Source of the DNA: Owenia fusiformis
Lineage: Eukaryota > Annelida > Polychaeta > Sabellida > Oweniidae
Direction: 5' to 3'
Length of the DNA stretch: 64,000 nucleotides
Assembly: GCA_903813345.2 (NCBI GenBank)
Contig: CAIIXF020000124.1
Coordinates: 312,001 to 376,000, forward strand
A program made the translations under genes and the position numbers. The notes below the pieces were generated by a model. That model was not told the DNA's origin and did no database searches. It worked only from the letters and a program-made list of their open reading frames with translations. Positions 31,800-43,566 of this stretch are shown here, piece by piece. The number at the start of each line of letters is the position of its first letter. The first letter of the stretch is position 1.

Positions 31800-34700
31800 C
31801 TGAAATACAAAGACGAATTTCCCATGAAAATTTACTTTTTACTGAAACAACATAGAGGTACGTTTTTGCTTGGAGTTCAGTTCAGTCGATAGTCATATAA
31901 CATCTTTCATAATATGAGTTGTTGACAACTCCATGCCGATGTAACAATTGTTTTACCTGCATATCTCCTTGAATCCATTTTGGATTTTTTCCCGATGCTT
32001 TTCAGGTTGTATAATAGACTCCGTAGGCGTACCTTCTGAAAATAATAGATTCGGATATTATAAAATCGTAAGGTACGTTTATGATGTTACAGATTTAAGC
32101 TTCATATTTTAAGAGGACTTGTGCGCAGATTCATAATTATGTTACGACCCCATTGCAGTCCTTCTATCAACTGTTTGAACTTTTTTCAGGGACCTACTCA
32201 TAATGTAACTATTTTCCTTATATTGGATCGGGCAATTGCAAGTAAATACAGGACCTTAGCTATACAGGTTTACGTACAAGTTCTCTTAAGAATAGATACA
32301 CATACATTCTGATTAATCAGAGTCTCTTTATCAGTTTATCGTACACTCCCCTCCATAAGTTTGGCAACCTTAGCTCCCCCACTGAACTACGTGTTAAACT
32401 CCTCTTTACATTTGAATTTTTATATACTTAACCGGCGAGGAAATATCTTATAATATTAATGAAAACGTAACTTGAATTTTCTCAAATCTTTTCTTCACTT
32501 ACAATAGGTTGAAAATTGATGATAAATTTGATGAATTTTTGAAAATCGTCATTCCCATGTTATCCAATGGGAAATGGAGGGTTCGGGGCAAATCAGAAAT
32601 CAGGATATCTTTTCAGTAAAATCAGCAAAAATATTTTTACATAGAAAATTAAATTGTCTAACTTTTATGTACACTAAGTGATTAGTTTATTTCAGGAATA
32701 CTAAAGTTACAGCGCTTCAAAGTCATTTTTGAAAATAATTTTTCGCCTCTTGTGTTATTTCAATGGGAGAGGTTTTTTGAAAAACAATTTTGAATTTAAA
32801 GCCCTAAAACTTGTTGAACCTGAAGAAACATATCAATTGTTAAATAAAGTTAGCAAATTCAATTGCCTGCCTACCTCGTATTTTTTGCAAGGACTCGGAT
32901 GGATGGACATTCTGACATATGACTTGCGGCAAACCTACCATTGGTTAACATGGGAATGTCGATTTTCAAAGATTCATCAAACGTATCATATATTTTCGAC
33001 TTATTGTAATTGAGGAAAAAAATTGAGAAAATTTGGAGGTATTGGAAATAAAGTCAAATTACGTTTCCATCAATAGTATAAGTATTTTCATCGCAGGTGA
33101 AGAAAATAAAAATTCAAACGTAAAGAGGCTTTAACACGTAGTTCAATGGGGGAACTAAGGTTGCCAAACTTATGGAGGGGAGTGTAAGTTCTCTATACCA
33201 AGGGATGGTAGAGACTTTGGATCCCACAACAGATATATTATAAGATATCATACGATCAGCCAGGGGATGCGAGGGGTGCGAAAATACCCCAAATAAACAA
33301 TAAAAATACAACCACTAGGCAAAAGAAAATAACTTAAAAATCCTTTTTATTTGAAGCTTCTTGCTCAATTTTGAAGAAAGTTGCATCACTTTTTGTAAAA
33401 TTCAAAACAAATCTGTTTTTGACTCGCTTATGCCCCGATCGCATTCCCCTGACTGAAAACCGACAATTTTTGACAATTTGGGTTTCAGACGTTTTGTACA
33501 CACCTGATGGTTTCGAGTCACTATGTTCATCTTCTGTTTCATCTGTATGGTGAGAGAACGTTGTTTGGAGAATATTGGTAATCATCGACATGCTATGAAG
33601 GTACATTCCAGTTTTACGACTGAGTGAATCTGAAATGTAGACAAAATACAATGGCCGTCTCGGATACAAATGATTAGGGAGTTTAAGCGTGCAATGTTTT
33701 TCACAACCTTAACATGAACGGAAAATATTTAAACAATGCATTTGTAAGGGCGATTGGTCATACGAATAGGTTGGCGTTTCGATTTTACATACAAGCCTAA
33801 ACCCACTGTAGCAGGAATAAAAACGAATTCGCCTTTCGTGTGAATAATGACCAGGGCGAAACAAAGATGGCACTGCAAAGGCAGCCATGGGCCGAGCTAC
33901 TGTATCTTTGTGTGCGTATATACGAAAGACGTGTATACTATAGTATTTATTGAATGCATTATCAGCCGACGTAGGTTGACCTACCTTTGGAATTCTTAGT
34001 GCACAATTCAATGGCTTTCTCGGTGGCGCCATGTTTTGAAGCCAAATCTCTTAGATGTGTTATCTCTCTCTGGAATAGCAAACACACAGTGTGTAATGCA
34101 TTACGAATGTGTGTGATGCATTTGTAAACGTAACGCAGTCAAGAAAGACACATTTCTCGCTTTCAGGGTGTAGAATCATAACGAAGAACTCAAGTTTTTT
34201 GGTGTTTTCGTGGGTATTGCGATATGTGCATCTAATATGCTTAAAATACAATTTTGATGCAAGAAAACCACTGAGTTTGTTAGATTTAGCAAAAACCAAT
34301 GCAACGAATGTATATTTACCAAACTGACTGACGCTTTTGGTACTGCATGAAAATTTGCTAAGTGCAGTAAGTAAAAAGCATCATACGTCAACGACCGAAA
34401 ATAATGTTCAGAACAAGATGGTGGCGCAATCAAATTCTCTAGCGGCCTTAGTACTTGTAGCTAGCACCTTGAAAAAGAGGAGGAAATCACCCAGAATCCA
34501 GAGATGAACCAAGAAAATTTAGACAGGTCCATCATCAAATAACTCTGGGCTATTCTCCCTCTTACCTTGAATAGATTATCTTAAGTCCCTGTTGCTAATA
34601 GTTTTATTTTACCTTTGCGCAGATCATCTTATTAGATACTTCTTTTGCCTTTCTTTCACTCGCCTTCATTTTCTCTTCGATTAATCGAATTTGTATCCTA

Positions 34701-37700
34701 TACCTCTCCCTGAACGTCATTACAAAACCTGTAACAAATATTATATGTGTCTTCATCAAATATGAGAGTAATTATCGAGCACTAAAGAGTCGAAATCGGC
34801 ATTACGAAAATTGATGCCATGACCTCATAACAAAAGACTGCAGAATATGAATGGTAAACTTTTGAATATATAAAAACGTTTAGATTATGGTTTGGAATAC
34901 TTCTGGTTTGGTTGCCTCATTACTTGTTGGACTCTGAAATGTTTCATTTAGCTGTGTTATATGTATCACTTTTAGTCTTAACGGTATACCATTAACCATT
35001 TGACATTTGTGCATACGCACATATTCCAGAAGTTCTGCATTTTTCTGTCAATTACTTACAGTTGATTATACGAATGATCCGCCATGGAAGGAGAATAATA
35101 AGCAGTAGCGCAGCATCCACTTCCGACTGCGCCCAAATCCCATCAATTAGCGCAAGATCAAGGATCCAGGACAGGATCACAACAAAACCATCAAACATCT
35201 GTTCAAAAAATTGAAACCTCGTGATAAAGCATGGAAAATACAATATTAGCACCTCAGTCTTCACTGCTTTCAACCAACGGGGGGACCCGAGTGAAAGAAC
35301 ATGGGGAAACACTTCATTCACAGGCCATGATCAGATTTATCAGAACAGAACATCGTGCGTCATGATAATCGTACAGTTCTAAATTAGTGAATATTATACT
35401 TTGTGCTAAACCTGCTTTGCATGTTATTAAAGTACACGATGTGATGTAATTATAAGATCCGTCTTACAATTCAATAATTCAATTTATACTATTTCAATTT
35501 ATCGGTATGTTCTATGATATGCCGCAAAATAGAGTAAGTCTAAGTCTAGAAAGTGACCAGTGTATGCCCTAAGGATCTGAAACTTGCTGGTCAAAATGGA
35601 AGTACAGACCAGTTGCAATGTTATTTTTCTATACCTAGGGAAAAAATCAACTTGACCATATCAAAAGTAAGCTGGAAATGATCAGCGGGCCGGCCCTTAA
35701 GGCCTATACTGATGGTGACCCCAAAAACAGATGGCTCCAAAAATGAAAAAATAATAATGATTTCTTAAGAATTCATCCAATGTGCAGCGTTTGAGATGAT
35801 CTCGTTCAGAGGCCAGGAATTTCAGTCATCTGATTTTTTATTAAGAGTTTTAATGTTGCATATTTTTCATTATTCAATTAAGATATTGAATGAACCTTTG
35901 ATTTCAAGTTTTCTTTGGAATTAAAATCTTAAGATAAGTTTTTGTGTAAATGGTGTTTTTCCGAAAATCGGACACATTTTAAGATCATTCAATCATGTCA
36001 ATATACTCACAAATAATCAATTTTGTGTAATAAACTTGATATCATATTATCATCCAAAGACTCTTGTTTGTGCACATGAAAAATCAAGTTGATAGGACGG
36101 GTATTTAGGAAATAATTACATTTTTAGAGGGTTTTGTTTTTTGGGTCACCCTGTAGAAAGCGATACAATCAACATCACTATGAGATACAATGACAGCTCG
36201 GAATGTCAGGTCTTTGTAAATCTTACCTGGAATTTACTTTTAAAAATCTTCTTGCCGTAAGCTTGTATACGAAGCAGCTTCTGAAAATGAAATCAATTTG
36301 TACTTTTCTGTATGAAATTGAGAATAACAACCATCAGAGAAGTTCCATCGGGAACACATCTTCGTAAACACAACGGCATAACACATGCTCAGATTATTCT
36401 ACGATACGCGCGGTAAACAAGTTCACATTACATTCCTTAAAATGATGCCAAAATATTGTATGAATAGATTGGGTTGTAACTTTTATTTATGTCTTTCTAG
36501 CTTTATTGACGTGCTTTTGCAATTGATTCCCCAACGACCATGCATGTTGCCTACCCCGTGACACGTCCCGAGTAGGATATCCAAGTACATATATATCTCG
36601 TTTTCGACGTTGCCACCCTGCCTGAGTGTAGAACGGATGGCCGGGAGAAAAATTTTGAGGAGGCTCGAATGTCTGGGGCACCCTCAAATCAGATCACGTT
36701 CATAAAGTTCGTAACAAGATCGTTAAAATGTTTAACTTCATTGTACTTACCTCGCACACCATCATTGTGAGAATAACTATACTTCCTATATGGCAAGCGT
36801 GCGCCAAAGTGTGAGCCAGATCGTGTTCATGCTCTCCATGGTGTTCAGTTATATTTGGGCACTTGCCACCACTCAATAGAGATTCATTTCTGTCATGAGT
36901 ATTTTCTGAACTGGATGCTCGTTTTTTAATACGCTTACTTTGAAATCTTCCAAGTTTGGAATTCAAAGGGTTGGGGTTCGACATATCCCCATAATTCGAG
37001 CAGAATTCTTCTAGTTGACTTAAAGGAAGGCTTTGCATTGTAGTACGTAATGCGGGGGACAACAGCATCATGTTATCCTGCCTTTGTTTACTTTTGCTCT
37101 GTAAATGTCGCTTCTTCCTATGGGTAATATCCATTTTATTTGTGCTGTCTCCATGGTAACTACCGCCTCCATGGTAACCGTTCCCATGATCGAGAAAAGA
37201 AATTAGATCTTCTAGACTTCCGGTGTCGTAATGGTCCTCATCATAACAACTGAAATCAACGGGGTATGTGTCCTTGAGAACAACTGATAAAGTCTTTGTA
37301 GACGCAACGTGCTTTTCAAGAAGTTCTGAAAAACGAATTCAAGAATATTAATTGTAGGCTAAAGAAGTTTCAAAATGATTATCACAATTTTAATTTATTT
37401 GTTGCTCTCATTATCTCATTTCATGTCTAATTACTAAAAAGATAAACGATACACTCTTTTTCAATTCCCATGAATTTCAGACATGTCTGCTGCATCTCAA
37501 ATCTTCAATAACCTCTAGATATTTGATCAGATATATTAATTACATCAGACAGAAGTGGTAGGAGCAGAAGGGGGGGGGGGCGTATTTAAATGGTATGTTA
37601 GATTGTGTCATATCATGAATGATAATTGACCGGCCAAATAAAATACGTATACAGCCGTTCGGATTTTACTATTCAAGGGGCGGGGAATAAGAGCATGTAC

Positions 37701-39733
37701 TATTTACAATTTAAGTACATGTTGGGTCACCTGGCGGTCGCTCCAGGCACGTTTGTTCATTGGAATGTGATTGGGGCAACGTTTAATAATTTTCAGACTT
37801 TCGTGCTACAAATAAAACATAAAACATGTGACGAGACATTGAAAGTTTAAATAAAAGCAAAAATTGAACATGCTCAATATGCGTGCTATCCGATGGAATA
37901 TGATGCGCGACCTTTAGGATGAAAGTGCACAAATGTCGTTTGTTAGGGTTATCCAATCCAATCCATCAGAAAAACAGATAAAACCATGAAAGTGCATATT
38001 TTATATTAAAAGTTCATGACATTATGATGATTTCTAACATAGCAACCAAAGTGCAACAAAATACATTAAAATACCATTACTGGGTTAAATTCTATGAAAT
38101 ATACAAAAAACTATTTTTCACAAGTGGGATATTATAAGAAATGTATATTTCTTAAAGATGAAAACTCTTCAAACCATTGCTTCTATGGTATAATAAATAA
38201 GAAGCTACCCTTACTATAACTGTAACCTTAACACCAGGTTAGTCGTGCAAACATTAGTATAAACGTGAAGTCTTAAAACAAAACACATGCACCCCCCCCC
38301 CTTAATACCGGAAGTTCCCCTTATAGCGTGTTGAAGCCTCTTAATGTTAGAATCTTTACTTTGTTCCTTTATTACAATTGTTCGGAAATTAATGACAAAT
38401 AGAATTTGTTCACAGGCTTTAACATCCGATCCAGTACAAGGAGACTTCTTATTGCCAAACTTATGGAGAGGGGGGGGGGGGGCATGTGCATGTTGAGCAT
38501 ATTATACATACGCCTGACAATGACCACATCAATGATCAGCTGGGATACGACGAATGAAGCGTCCAATATGGCCAGACACGCAACGAAAATGAGAATAGAG
38601 GGGGCGTCTATAATATTTGAGATCTTCTTCCGGTACCTGAAAAATGATAATAGTAAATGATAATAACCTATTTCAGACTCCAGATGAACCGTAAAAAACA
38701 GGGAGACTGAATGTACAACAACGTGCATGAATGAACAAACCAAGGCTTGCCCATTTAAGTGGCAGTTTGCGCGTTTACCAACAAGTTTTGACACACGTGA
38801 TTCTGGGCATTCGGATGGTCGATCCTTCATATGTTTTGTAATATTAACGGTAGGCCTAGCTGATGTAATCATCTATCTTTATGATAAAATAATCATTATT
38901 TTATTCTCCTACGTTGTTATAATATATTCATGCTGTGATGTTATGTTTCCAGTGTCTCAGATTTTTAATGGCAAACTATCAAAAACGATCAAAACTCAAC
39001 GAGTGGCAAACGAAACGTCTTCAACCTTTTGATAACGTAGCTCAGAGCATGAAAACCACCACGTATCGCCAATTATAATTTATGGGGAATTAAACATAAA
39101 TATGTATTACTATGTAACACTAATATGTAATAGCAGGGGATACAAGGATTACCAATTTATACTCAATAGGGAAATATTAACATTGTATTATTTAACGCCA
39201 TGTTTGTTTATAGTAGGGCAGACCAGAGCCCATAAAGTGCAAAACTTCCATCTATAGATGATGGTTATAACACGTGAATCAGGATGGGAAAGGGGTACAA
39301 TGTTGAGTTTCACTTGTATAAAACAACCATGTAATGAGCATTCGTTTTTAGGCAAATTAGGCACCCTCTTTGATGCAACACATGACACGTAGACGTACAT
39401 TTTTGTACCTTTAAAAAGTAGATCATTGAATTTATCTAATTTCTATACATCATAGAAAATTATTAACCCTTAATTAATAATCAGGATACCTTTATTAACT
39501 CTTTGTGCGAAACTGAAAAATGTAGACCATTTATAAAATGAGTTATATGAACAGAAAGAAAATATCATATGAAACCATTCTTAATAAACGGATTTACTTC
39601 ATACATGTAGTACCCTATACCCCCTTGCTCTAAATAAAACAAAGTTTACCCGGAAGGCTCACCTTTTCAAACAAGCTTTTACTCCCTGTGATCTCTCTCC
39701 TCCTGCCTCCAATCGTGCAACATAGAGCTCCAT
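31079..39733 (-). CDS. Channel gene A: Hv3-like voltage-sensor proton channel with long S1-S2 loop and repetitive tail (10 exons)
   Basis: Joining ten hand-read exons gives one unbroken frame of 696 residues; the start is tentative. S1 (about 38-60) has Asp49 (Hv1 Asp112, the selectivity residue) and Asp60. S2 ends at Glu257 (Hv1 Glu153) with His244 at the place of zinc-binding His140. S3 has Asp278 and Asp289 (Hv1 Asp174, Asp185). S4 reads LLPWRIIRIINC: Arg315 and Arg318 match R2 and R3, but R1 is Leu312. A coiled coil (about 325-385) follows S4, as in dimeric Hv1. Unusual parts are a loop of roughly 165 residues between S1 and S2 and a C-terminal tail of about 240 residues built from seven-residue P-x-E-T-M-V-Q repeats. 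Expected role: plasma-membrane proton pathway with weak voltage control. Non-channel voltage sensors such as TMEM266 are a less likely alternative because the Hv1 acids are kept. Gene B is a tandem paralogue. Confidence 0.88.
31957..32035 (-). CDS. Gene A exon: C-terminal linker 2
   Basis: 79 bp, phase 1 in, 2 out. It reads EGTPTESIIQPEKHREKIQN and GFKEIC. It resembles gene B's DDTPETPG...LKEC by position, a TP motif and the final Cys. It splices to the repetitive tail with AG plus T giving Ser. Confidence 0.8.
32344..33184. mobile_element. 841-bp TIR element (CACTCCCCTCCATAAGTTTG), TA duplication, in a gene A intron
   Basis: Ends CACTCCCCTCCATAAGTTTG / GCAAC with inverted arms of about 80 bp in strict form and up to about 240 bp in degenerate form. 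TA on both sides. The interior matches the broken copy at 23.9-24.9 kb. Single ends of the family also occur at 38.45 kb and 42.48 kb. No transposase frame. Confidence 0.88.
33504..33629 (-). CDS. Gene A exon: C-terminal linker 1
   Basis: 126 bp, phase 1 on both sides. It reads DSLSRKTGMYLHSMSMITNI, LQTTFSHHTDE and TEDEHSDSKPS. The SRKTGxYxxxMSxITNILxTT part is conserved with gene B, so it is selected; the acidic end is variable. It has no counterpart in vertebrate Hv1. Confidence 0.85.
33985..34069 (-). CDS. Gene A exon: coiled coil, part 2
   Basis: 85 bp ending AAAG|GTAGGT. It reads REITHLRDLASKHGATEKAI and ELCTKNSK. REIxHLRDLAxxHG resembles the EIERLNKLLRQHG end of the human Hv1 coil, so the classical Hv1 part ends here. 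Gene B has the same exon with 88 bp. Confidence 0.88.
34613..34728 (-). CDS. Gene A exon: post-S4 coiled coil, part 1
   Basis: 116 bp, phase 1 in, 0 out. It reads FVMTFRERYRIQIRLIEEKM, then KASERKAKEVSNKMICAK. It is highly charged with hydrophobic spacing, continuing S4 as in Hv1, where a long helix forms the dimer coiled coil. Confidence 0.9.
35060..35198 (-). CDS. Gene A exon: S3 and S4
   Basis: 139 bp between TTGAACAG and T|GTAAGT. It reads MFDGFVVILSWILDLALIDG, then IWAQSEVDAALLLIILLPWR and IIRIIN. FDG and ILD carry the conserved S3 acids. The S4 PWRxxRIIN corresponds to human RLWRVARIIN with the first Arg lost and a Pro introduced before Trp. The S3-S4 turn is three residues longer than in human Hv1 and lacks the second zinc His (His193). 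Confidence 0.95.
36227..36280 (-). CDS. Gene A exon: S2-S3 linker
   Basis: 54 bp, phase 0 on both sides, reading KLLRIQAYGKKIFKSKFQ. Its 18 residues plus the first Met of the next exon give exactly the 19 residues found between Glu153 and Phe173 in human Hv1. The basic residue at Glu plus 4 (Lys157 in human) is Arg. Confidence 0.9.
36751..37325 (-). CDS. Gene A exon: long S1-S2 loop and S2 helix
   Basis: A single 575-bp exon. It opens QLLEKHVASTKTLSVVLKD, followed by an acidic part (DFSCYDEDHYDTGSLEDLIS), a Gly/His part (FLDHGNGYHGGGSYHGD), a basic part and GGKCPNITEHHGEHEHDL. S2 follows as AHACHIGSIVILTMMVCE. The His at E minus 13 aligns with zinc-binding His140. The human plug Phe150 position is Met. 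Human Hv1 has only about 15 residues between S1 and S2. The loop should be extracellular; it carries an NIT sequon and at least two Cys conserved with gene B. Confidence 0.92.
38451..38475 (-). mobile_element. Solo end of the CTCCATAAGTTTGGCA family next to gene A S1 exon
   Basis: TTGCCAAACTTATGGAGAGG followed by a poly-G run, ending about 37 bp from the S1 exon donor. It is a truncated terminus in the intron. Confidence 0.55.
38512..38636 (-). CDS. Gene A exon: S1 helix
   Basis: Acceptor TTTTTCAG, donor C|GTATGT (phase 2 in, 1 out). It encodes YRKKISNIIDAPS, then ILIFVACLAILDASFVVSQL and IIDVVIVR. LxxLDA with Asp matches the Hv1 S1 selectivity site. Glu119 of human Hv1 is replaced by Gln. 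The poly-G run and MITE end next to the donor lie in the intron. Confidence 0.92.
39663..39733 (-). CDS. Gene A candidate first exon
   Basis: Encodes MELYVARLEAGGERSQGVKA and four more residues, then a GTGAGC donor in phase 2, which is the phase the S1 exon needs (AG plus G gives Arg24). The frame is also open 5' of the ATG back to a possible acceptor (AG at 39782, frame VYDLVVYQYVSLTAVN), so this could be an internal exon of a longer protein. No equivalent was found for gene B, so support rests on phase and donor alone. Confidence 0.4.
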
Positions 39734-39799
39734 GTTAACAGCTGTCAGAGATACGTACTGGTATACCACTAAATCATATACCTAATGATTGAAAAGATT

Positions 39800-40282
39800 T
39801 TTCAATATTAAGCTTTTAACACTAATACACATAGGTGTTAACGTCGGAAAAATCTCCCAGAATAATCAGTGTAGAGGTACGTCCGATTCGTTCACGTGCG
39901 TGCACGACAAACTGGTCATGAGTATCCACAATGTGACGGTTTCGTAAGTAGTAACTATTTGGTTATGCAATCTTTAAAGTATTATCCTTAAAATGATACG
40001 GTTGGTTCCCTTTAAATATGCTATATGTATATGCATAGTCTATAATGTGATGCTACTGTTGGGGACCGATCATTCGATTCTACACCTCCAAAAAGTCTTT
40101 AAAAAATGATTTTCAACTAGGGCAGTTAGATTCCGGTTAAACCTTCAATCTTGGACGGGAGAACATACCTAATGGTTTTAACGTCTTGTTGAGAGGGTAT
40201 TATCCTTATCCTTATTATCCTATATTTCGACTCAATAATAAAGACATGTCAGATGTCAACTGACCGGGCTGTCATACCAGTG
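39800..40282. other. Candidate upstream region of gene A; no feature resolved
   Basis: If the 39.7-kb exon is the first, the promoter of gene A lies here, but no TATA box or initiator stands out in AT-rich sequence. Confidence 0.3.
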
Positions 40283-40870
40283 TTATATCTCTTAAGTTTA
40301 AGTTTAAGTTTATTGACACAACAAAATATGTCTTACCAAGTACAACCTAACATGTGTATGCATATAATGCAGCTGAATGTACATTATCAATAACAGTGGG
40401 AAAATATAATGGAAAAGTGTAGACCTTTCAAGTTGTTAATAATAAGTTCCTCTGGTAATAAGCTGACTTTATAAATCTATAAACACAGTCATGATCATTG
40501 TTAAATAACTTTTGAACTTAAGGTAATAGTAATATTTGTATTAATACGTTTGAGCACTTCTGCTCTTTCTTTTGTAAAGGAAGCACAGTTCAAAATAAAA
40601 TGTGATAGGTATTCCTCGATAGGTGAGGTTGTACAAAATGGACATTCAGGATTGCCACCAAATTTCTTGTTAAGGCTACCCTTCAGTTTGTATGTATTGC
40701 AACGAAGATTTGATATGTATGTCTTTAACTGGGTGTCACTCGTAGATATTGTGGTAAAAGATTGTCATTTTCTTTTGTTTTTAATATCAACTGTAAGCTC
40801 ACTGAGGAGACTGATTTTTCGTTCACGTTTTGTAAATATCAATCTTGAAGTCTCATCCTAAATTGTGAGT
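40283..40870 (-). pseudogene. 3' end of a decayed LINE
   Basis: Read on the minus strand: SLLSELTVDIKNKRK, a stop, then TQLKTYISNLRCNTYKLKGS, LNKKFGGNPECPFCTT and EYLSHFILNCASFTKERAEV. CPFC...HFILNC is the zinc-knuckle-like motif found after the reverse transcriptase in many LINEs. After a small frameshift it ends DHDCVYRFIKSAYYQRNLLL and a TAA, then an (AAACTT)n tail. One stop and a frameshift make it dead. Confidence 0.72.
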
Positions 40871-40961
40871 GACAACTGTTGTAATCTGGAGGGTTATTAA
40901 AGACATCCGAAAATCCATTTGTATACATCATTCTTATGCATCTAAATATGCAATATTAATA

Positions 40962-41091
40962 GAGAGGTTTCGCACAACGTTTCTGCTCACGTCAACATTC
41001 CACGATGCATTGACCAGAATTTGCGTTTAGTTCAGTTAAAATGAGATGCGGCTCGGATACGTTTTGGCTAGAACCTGTTGTACGAAACCCC
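40962..41091. mobile_element. Possible short MITE with GAGGTTTCGCACAAC ends
   Basis: GAGAGGTTTCGCACAACG at the left is echoed by GTTGTACGAAACCCC at the right, with TA at the left edge. The first bases recall the GAGAGATTTCGCAC end of the 785-bp element at 13.75 kb. Confidence 0.35.
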
Positions 41092-41099
41092 AGCTTTTT

Positions 41100-42825
41100 G
41101 GATTTCAATTATTTATTTCAATTATTATATTTTAAAAGAACCCGTGACACAGAAGTCTGATATCATTAAATTGTTGAACTAAACGTTGTTTAGACAAATC
41201 CCCTTCTTAATGTTAAATGGAGAGTCCCGATGTCTCACCTGTATCTCATCACTGCTGCTATTATTATGTTACGTAATTGATGCAAAGGTGGAAAGGTTGC
41301 GATGGTTTAGATAAAACATATTTTATTACTTTTCTACATATAACAATGAGTCATCTCGTGATAAAGACTTAATTACACCATTGCATACTAGAGTACATAT
41401 TGTGATTTATTTTTATAATCAAATTATGTAATTGTATGATTATTTTCAACGCGCTCAGTGGACCAAAAATGACACAGACATAATATTTGCTTTTGTGATT
41501 GTACATATCGTTTAATGACCAATCTGTGTACAATTTACAGGCAGGCGTTGACTTTTAAAAGGAAATACACACCATTGCTCATATATTTGGAATATTCATT
41601 AATTTGCCAAGAATTCTAAAAAATTTACAATAATTCGAAAATAATGTAATTTTAATGGTGATTTTTCACAAAATTTAAATAACCAAAAATAGTTAATTAG
41701 AAAATGAAGACTTATGTATGAATATTTTGGGTAGTATTATGATAAACGCAAACAGTAAAACGGTACCAGGAATAACTTCCTTTACTGGACATTTTAGAAC
41801 AACCATTTTTGCATACTTCCATACAATTAAAACGTACATATATGTAAGCTAAGTTGTTACACATGAGAGAGTGAACATATTTATTTTTGAGCAGTGCTCA
41901 GTGTTCAAGATGTATGAGCAACGGTGTACATATTTTTAGAGCATCTCTGGATGAGTATAATACATAGTCATTCCACGCCATTGCCCACTATTAATTAATT
42001 TAACAAAACATAACTCGGACTTACACAAGTTACATATTTTATTGTATACTGATTGCCATACATGAATTATTAATGAGTGTTAATTAATCAGGTTTCAATC
42101 ACCACGTTACAAACCAATGTGAGACTATTAAAGTATGACGATCCATTGCATTGATATACCTTGTACTAAAATAAACAGATTTTATCTCCTAACCCCAAAT
42201 CCCAGAAGTTTTTGTTCAAAAGCCTATGCAATTAAGCTGTTCTTTATGTGCATAGCACCTGATAAGCCATGTGTGGTACACCCCCCTACATACATTTCGC
42301 AACCTGGGTTTTCCTTATTTGAAAGACTCGTTAAAATCTGTTTGCCTTTGGCGATTAAAATAACTTGTCAAAATCATACATTTCTGAAAAATATTGAATC
42401 TAATGAACAGTGAACAAGATTACGCTTGAAACATTGACAGTCTTTCTTATGCCATCAAATGAAAACTTTCAATTCCCAAACTTATGAAGGGGAGTGTAAA
42501 ACATCAAATGTTAAACAAACAAATGTGTGTTTGATATCAGATTCGCCAATGTTTTGAAAACTAGGAGAACTTGAGATACTGCGATTACAAGACAAATATC
42601 CCTTATGGATAAACATTAAATGAATGCAATTAAGAAAGTATATAATGGAATTGTATTTTTAAAACCATAACTATAAACCATTATAGCTGTCAATCACAAA
42701 ACCTCCCATGACTTCGTAAATAAACACTGCCTGTTTTTTGTCAGGTAAACAGACTGAACTTGTAAACACCAGAACCGTACTTTTTCCCAAATTTTGCTTA
42801 ATCGTATAAACTAGGCTCTGACTCT
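41100..42825. other. No gene seen; solo MITE end near 42.48 kb
   Basis: AT-rich intergenic sequence. CCCAAACTTATGAAGGGGAG followed by TGTA near 42477 is another lone end of the CTCCATAAGTTTGGCAAC family. A 92-codon plus-strand frame at 42.1-42.4 kb has no recognisable domain. Confidence 0.4.
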
Positions 42826-42829
42826 CAAG

Positions 42830-43145
42830 GAACAAAGACCATAACATAGGGTACAAAGACCAAAACTAATTGTAAAGATACCATAACTTAGGGTACAAAT
42901 ACCATAACTTAGGGTACAAAGACCATAATTTAGAGTACAAATACCATAAATCAGGGTACAAATACCCCAATTTATTGTACAAATACCATAACTCAGGGTA
43001 CAAAACCATAACTTAGGGTACACATACCAGGGTACAAAGACCACAATTTATTGTACAAATACCATAACTCAGGGTTCAAATACCATAATTTAGGGCTCAA
43101 ATACCTTAATTCAGGGCACACATACAATAACCTAGGGTACGAAGA
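42830..43145. repeat. 21-bp minisatellite, about 15 degenerate units
   Basis: Unit ATACCATAACTTAGGGTACA A, with GACC, ATTTAG and CTCAG variants and a few shortened units. The minus strand reads a seven-residue pattern YPKLWYL in more than one frame. It lies in the spacer between the two channel genes. Confidence 0.85.
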
Positions 43146-43476
43146 CCATATAGAACAGATTGATGATAAATATACTGTATACAGACTTAGATGCTTCAAT
43201 GTACAAAATGGCAAAAACAGTTTGTGTTATATGCAAAAGGGCGAGAACGGTTGTGTTACATGCTTGTAAATGTTGTATTCCTTCCACTTTTCTCATAAGA
43301 CAGCAATAGATAAGATATGATGCTATCCGACGTCTTATCAGAATATTCCCAGAATCTCCAGGTGTTTTATACACGTATGTATATAGGAAGCTGTCAGTTC
43401 CTATGATTCCTGTTAGACTGCTAATACGTAAACTATTTATTTACGAGTTTCAGAAGAGGCTAACTAAGGTAATATA

Positions 43477-43482
43477 TTTATT
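43477..43482 (-). promoter_or_regulatory. Candidate polyadenylation signal of gene B
   Basis: AATAAA on the minus strand, the first seen after the gene B stop once the 68-bp array is passed. If it is used, the whole array is transcribed as 3' UTR. Confidence 0.35.
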
Positions 43483-43566
43483 CGCTGTGAGCTAAAATAT
43501 CCCGATTATATTCATATATACAGTTTCCTCCAAAAGTTAAAAGATTCTTCCACGGTATAGCCCGTT

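Noticed and set aside
31029-31892. Plus-strand frames opposite the gene A tail
   Set aside because: Antisense shadows of the in-frame heptad repeat exon.
38372-38872. 166-codon minus-strand frame taken as one protein
   Set aside because: Only 38512-38636 is exon (S1). The rest reads through intron, including a poly-G run translated as PPPP.
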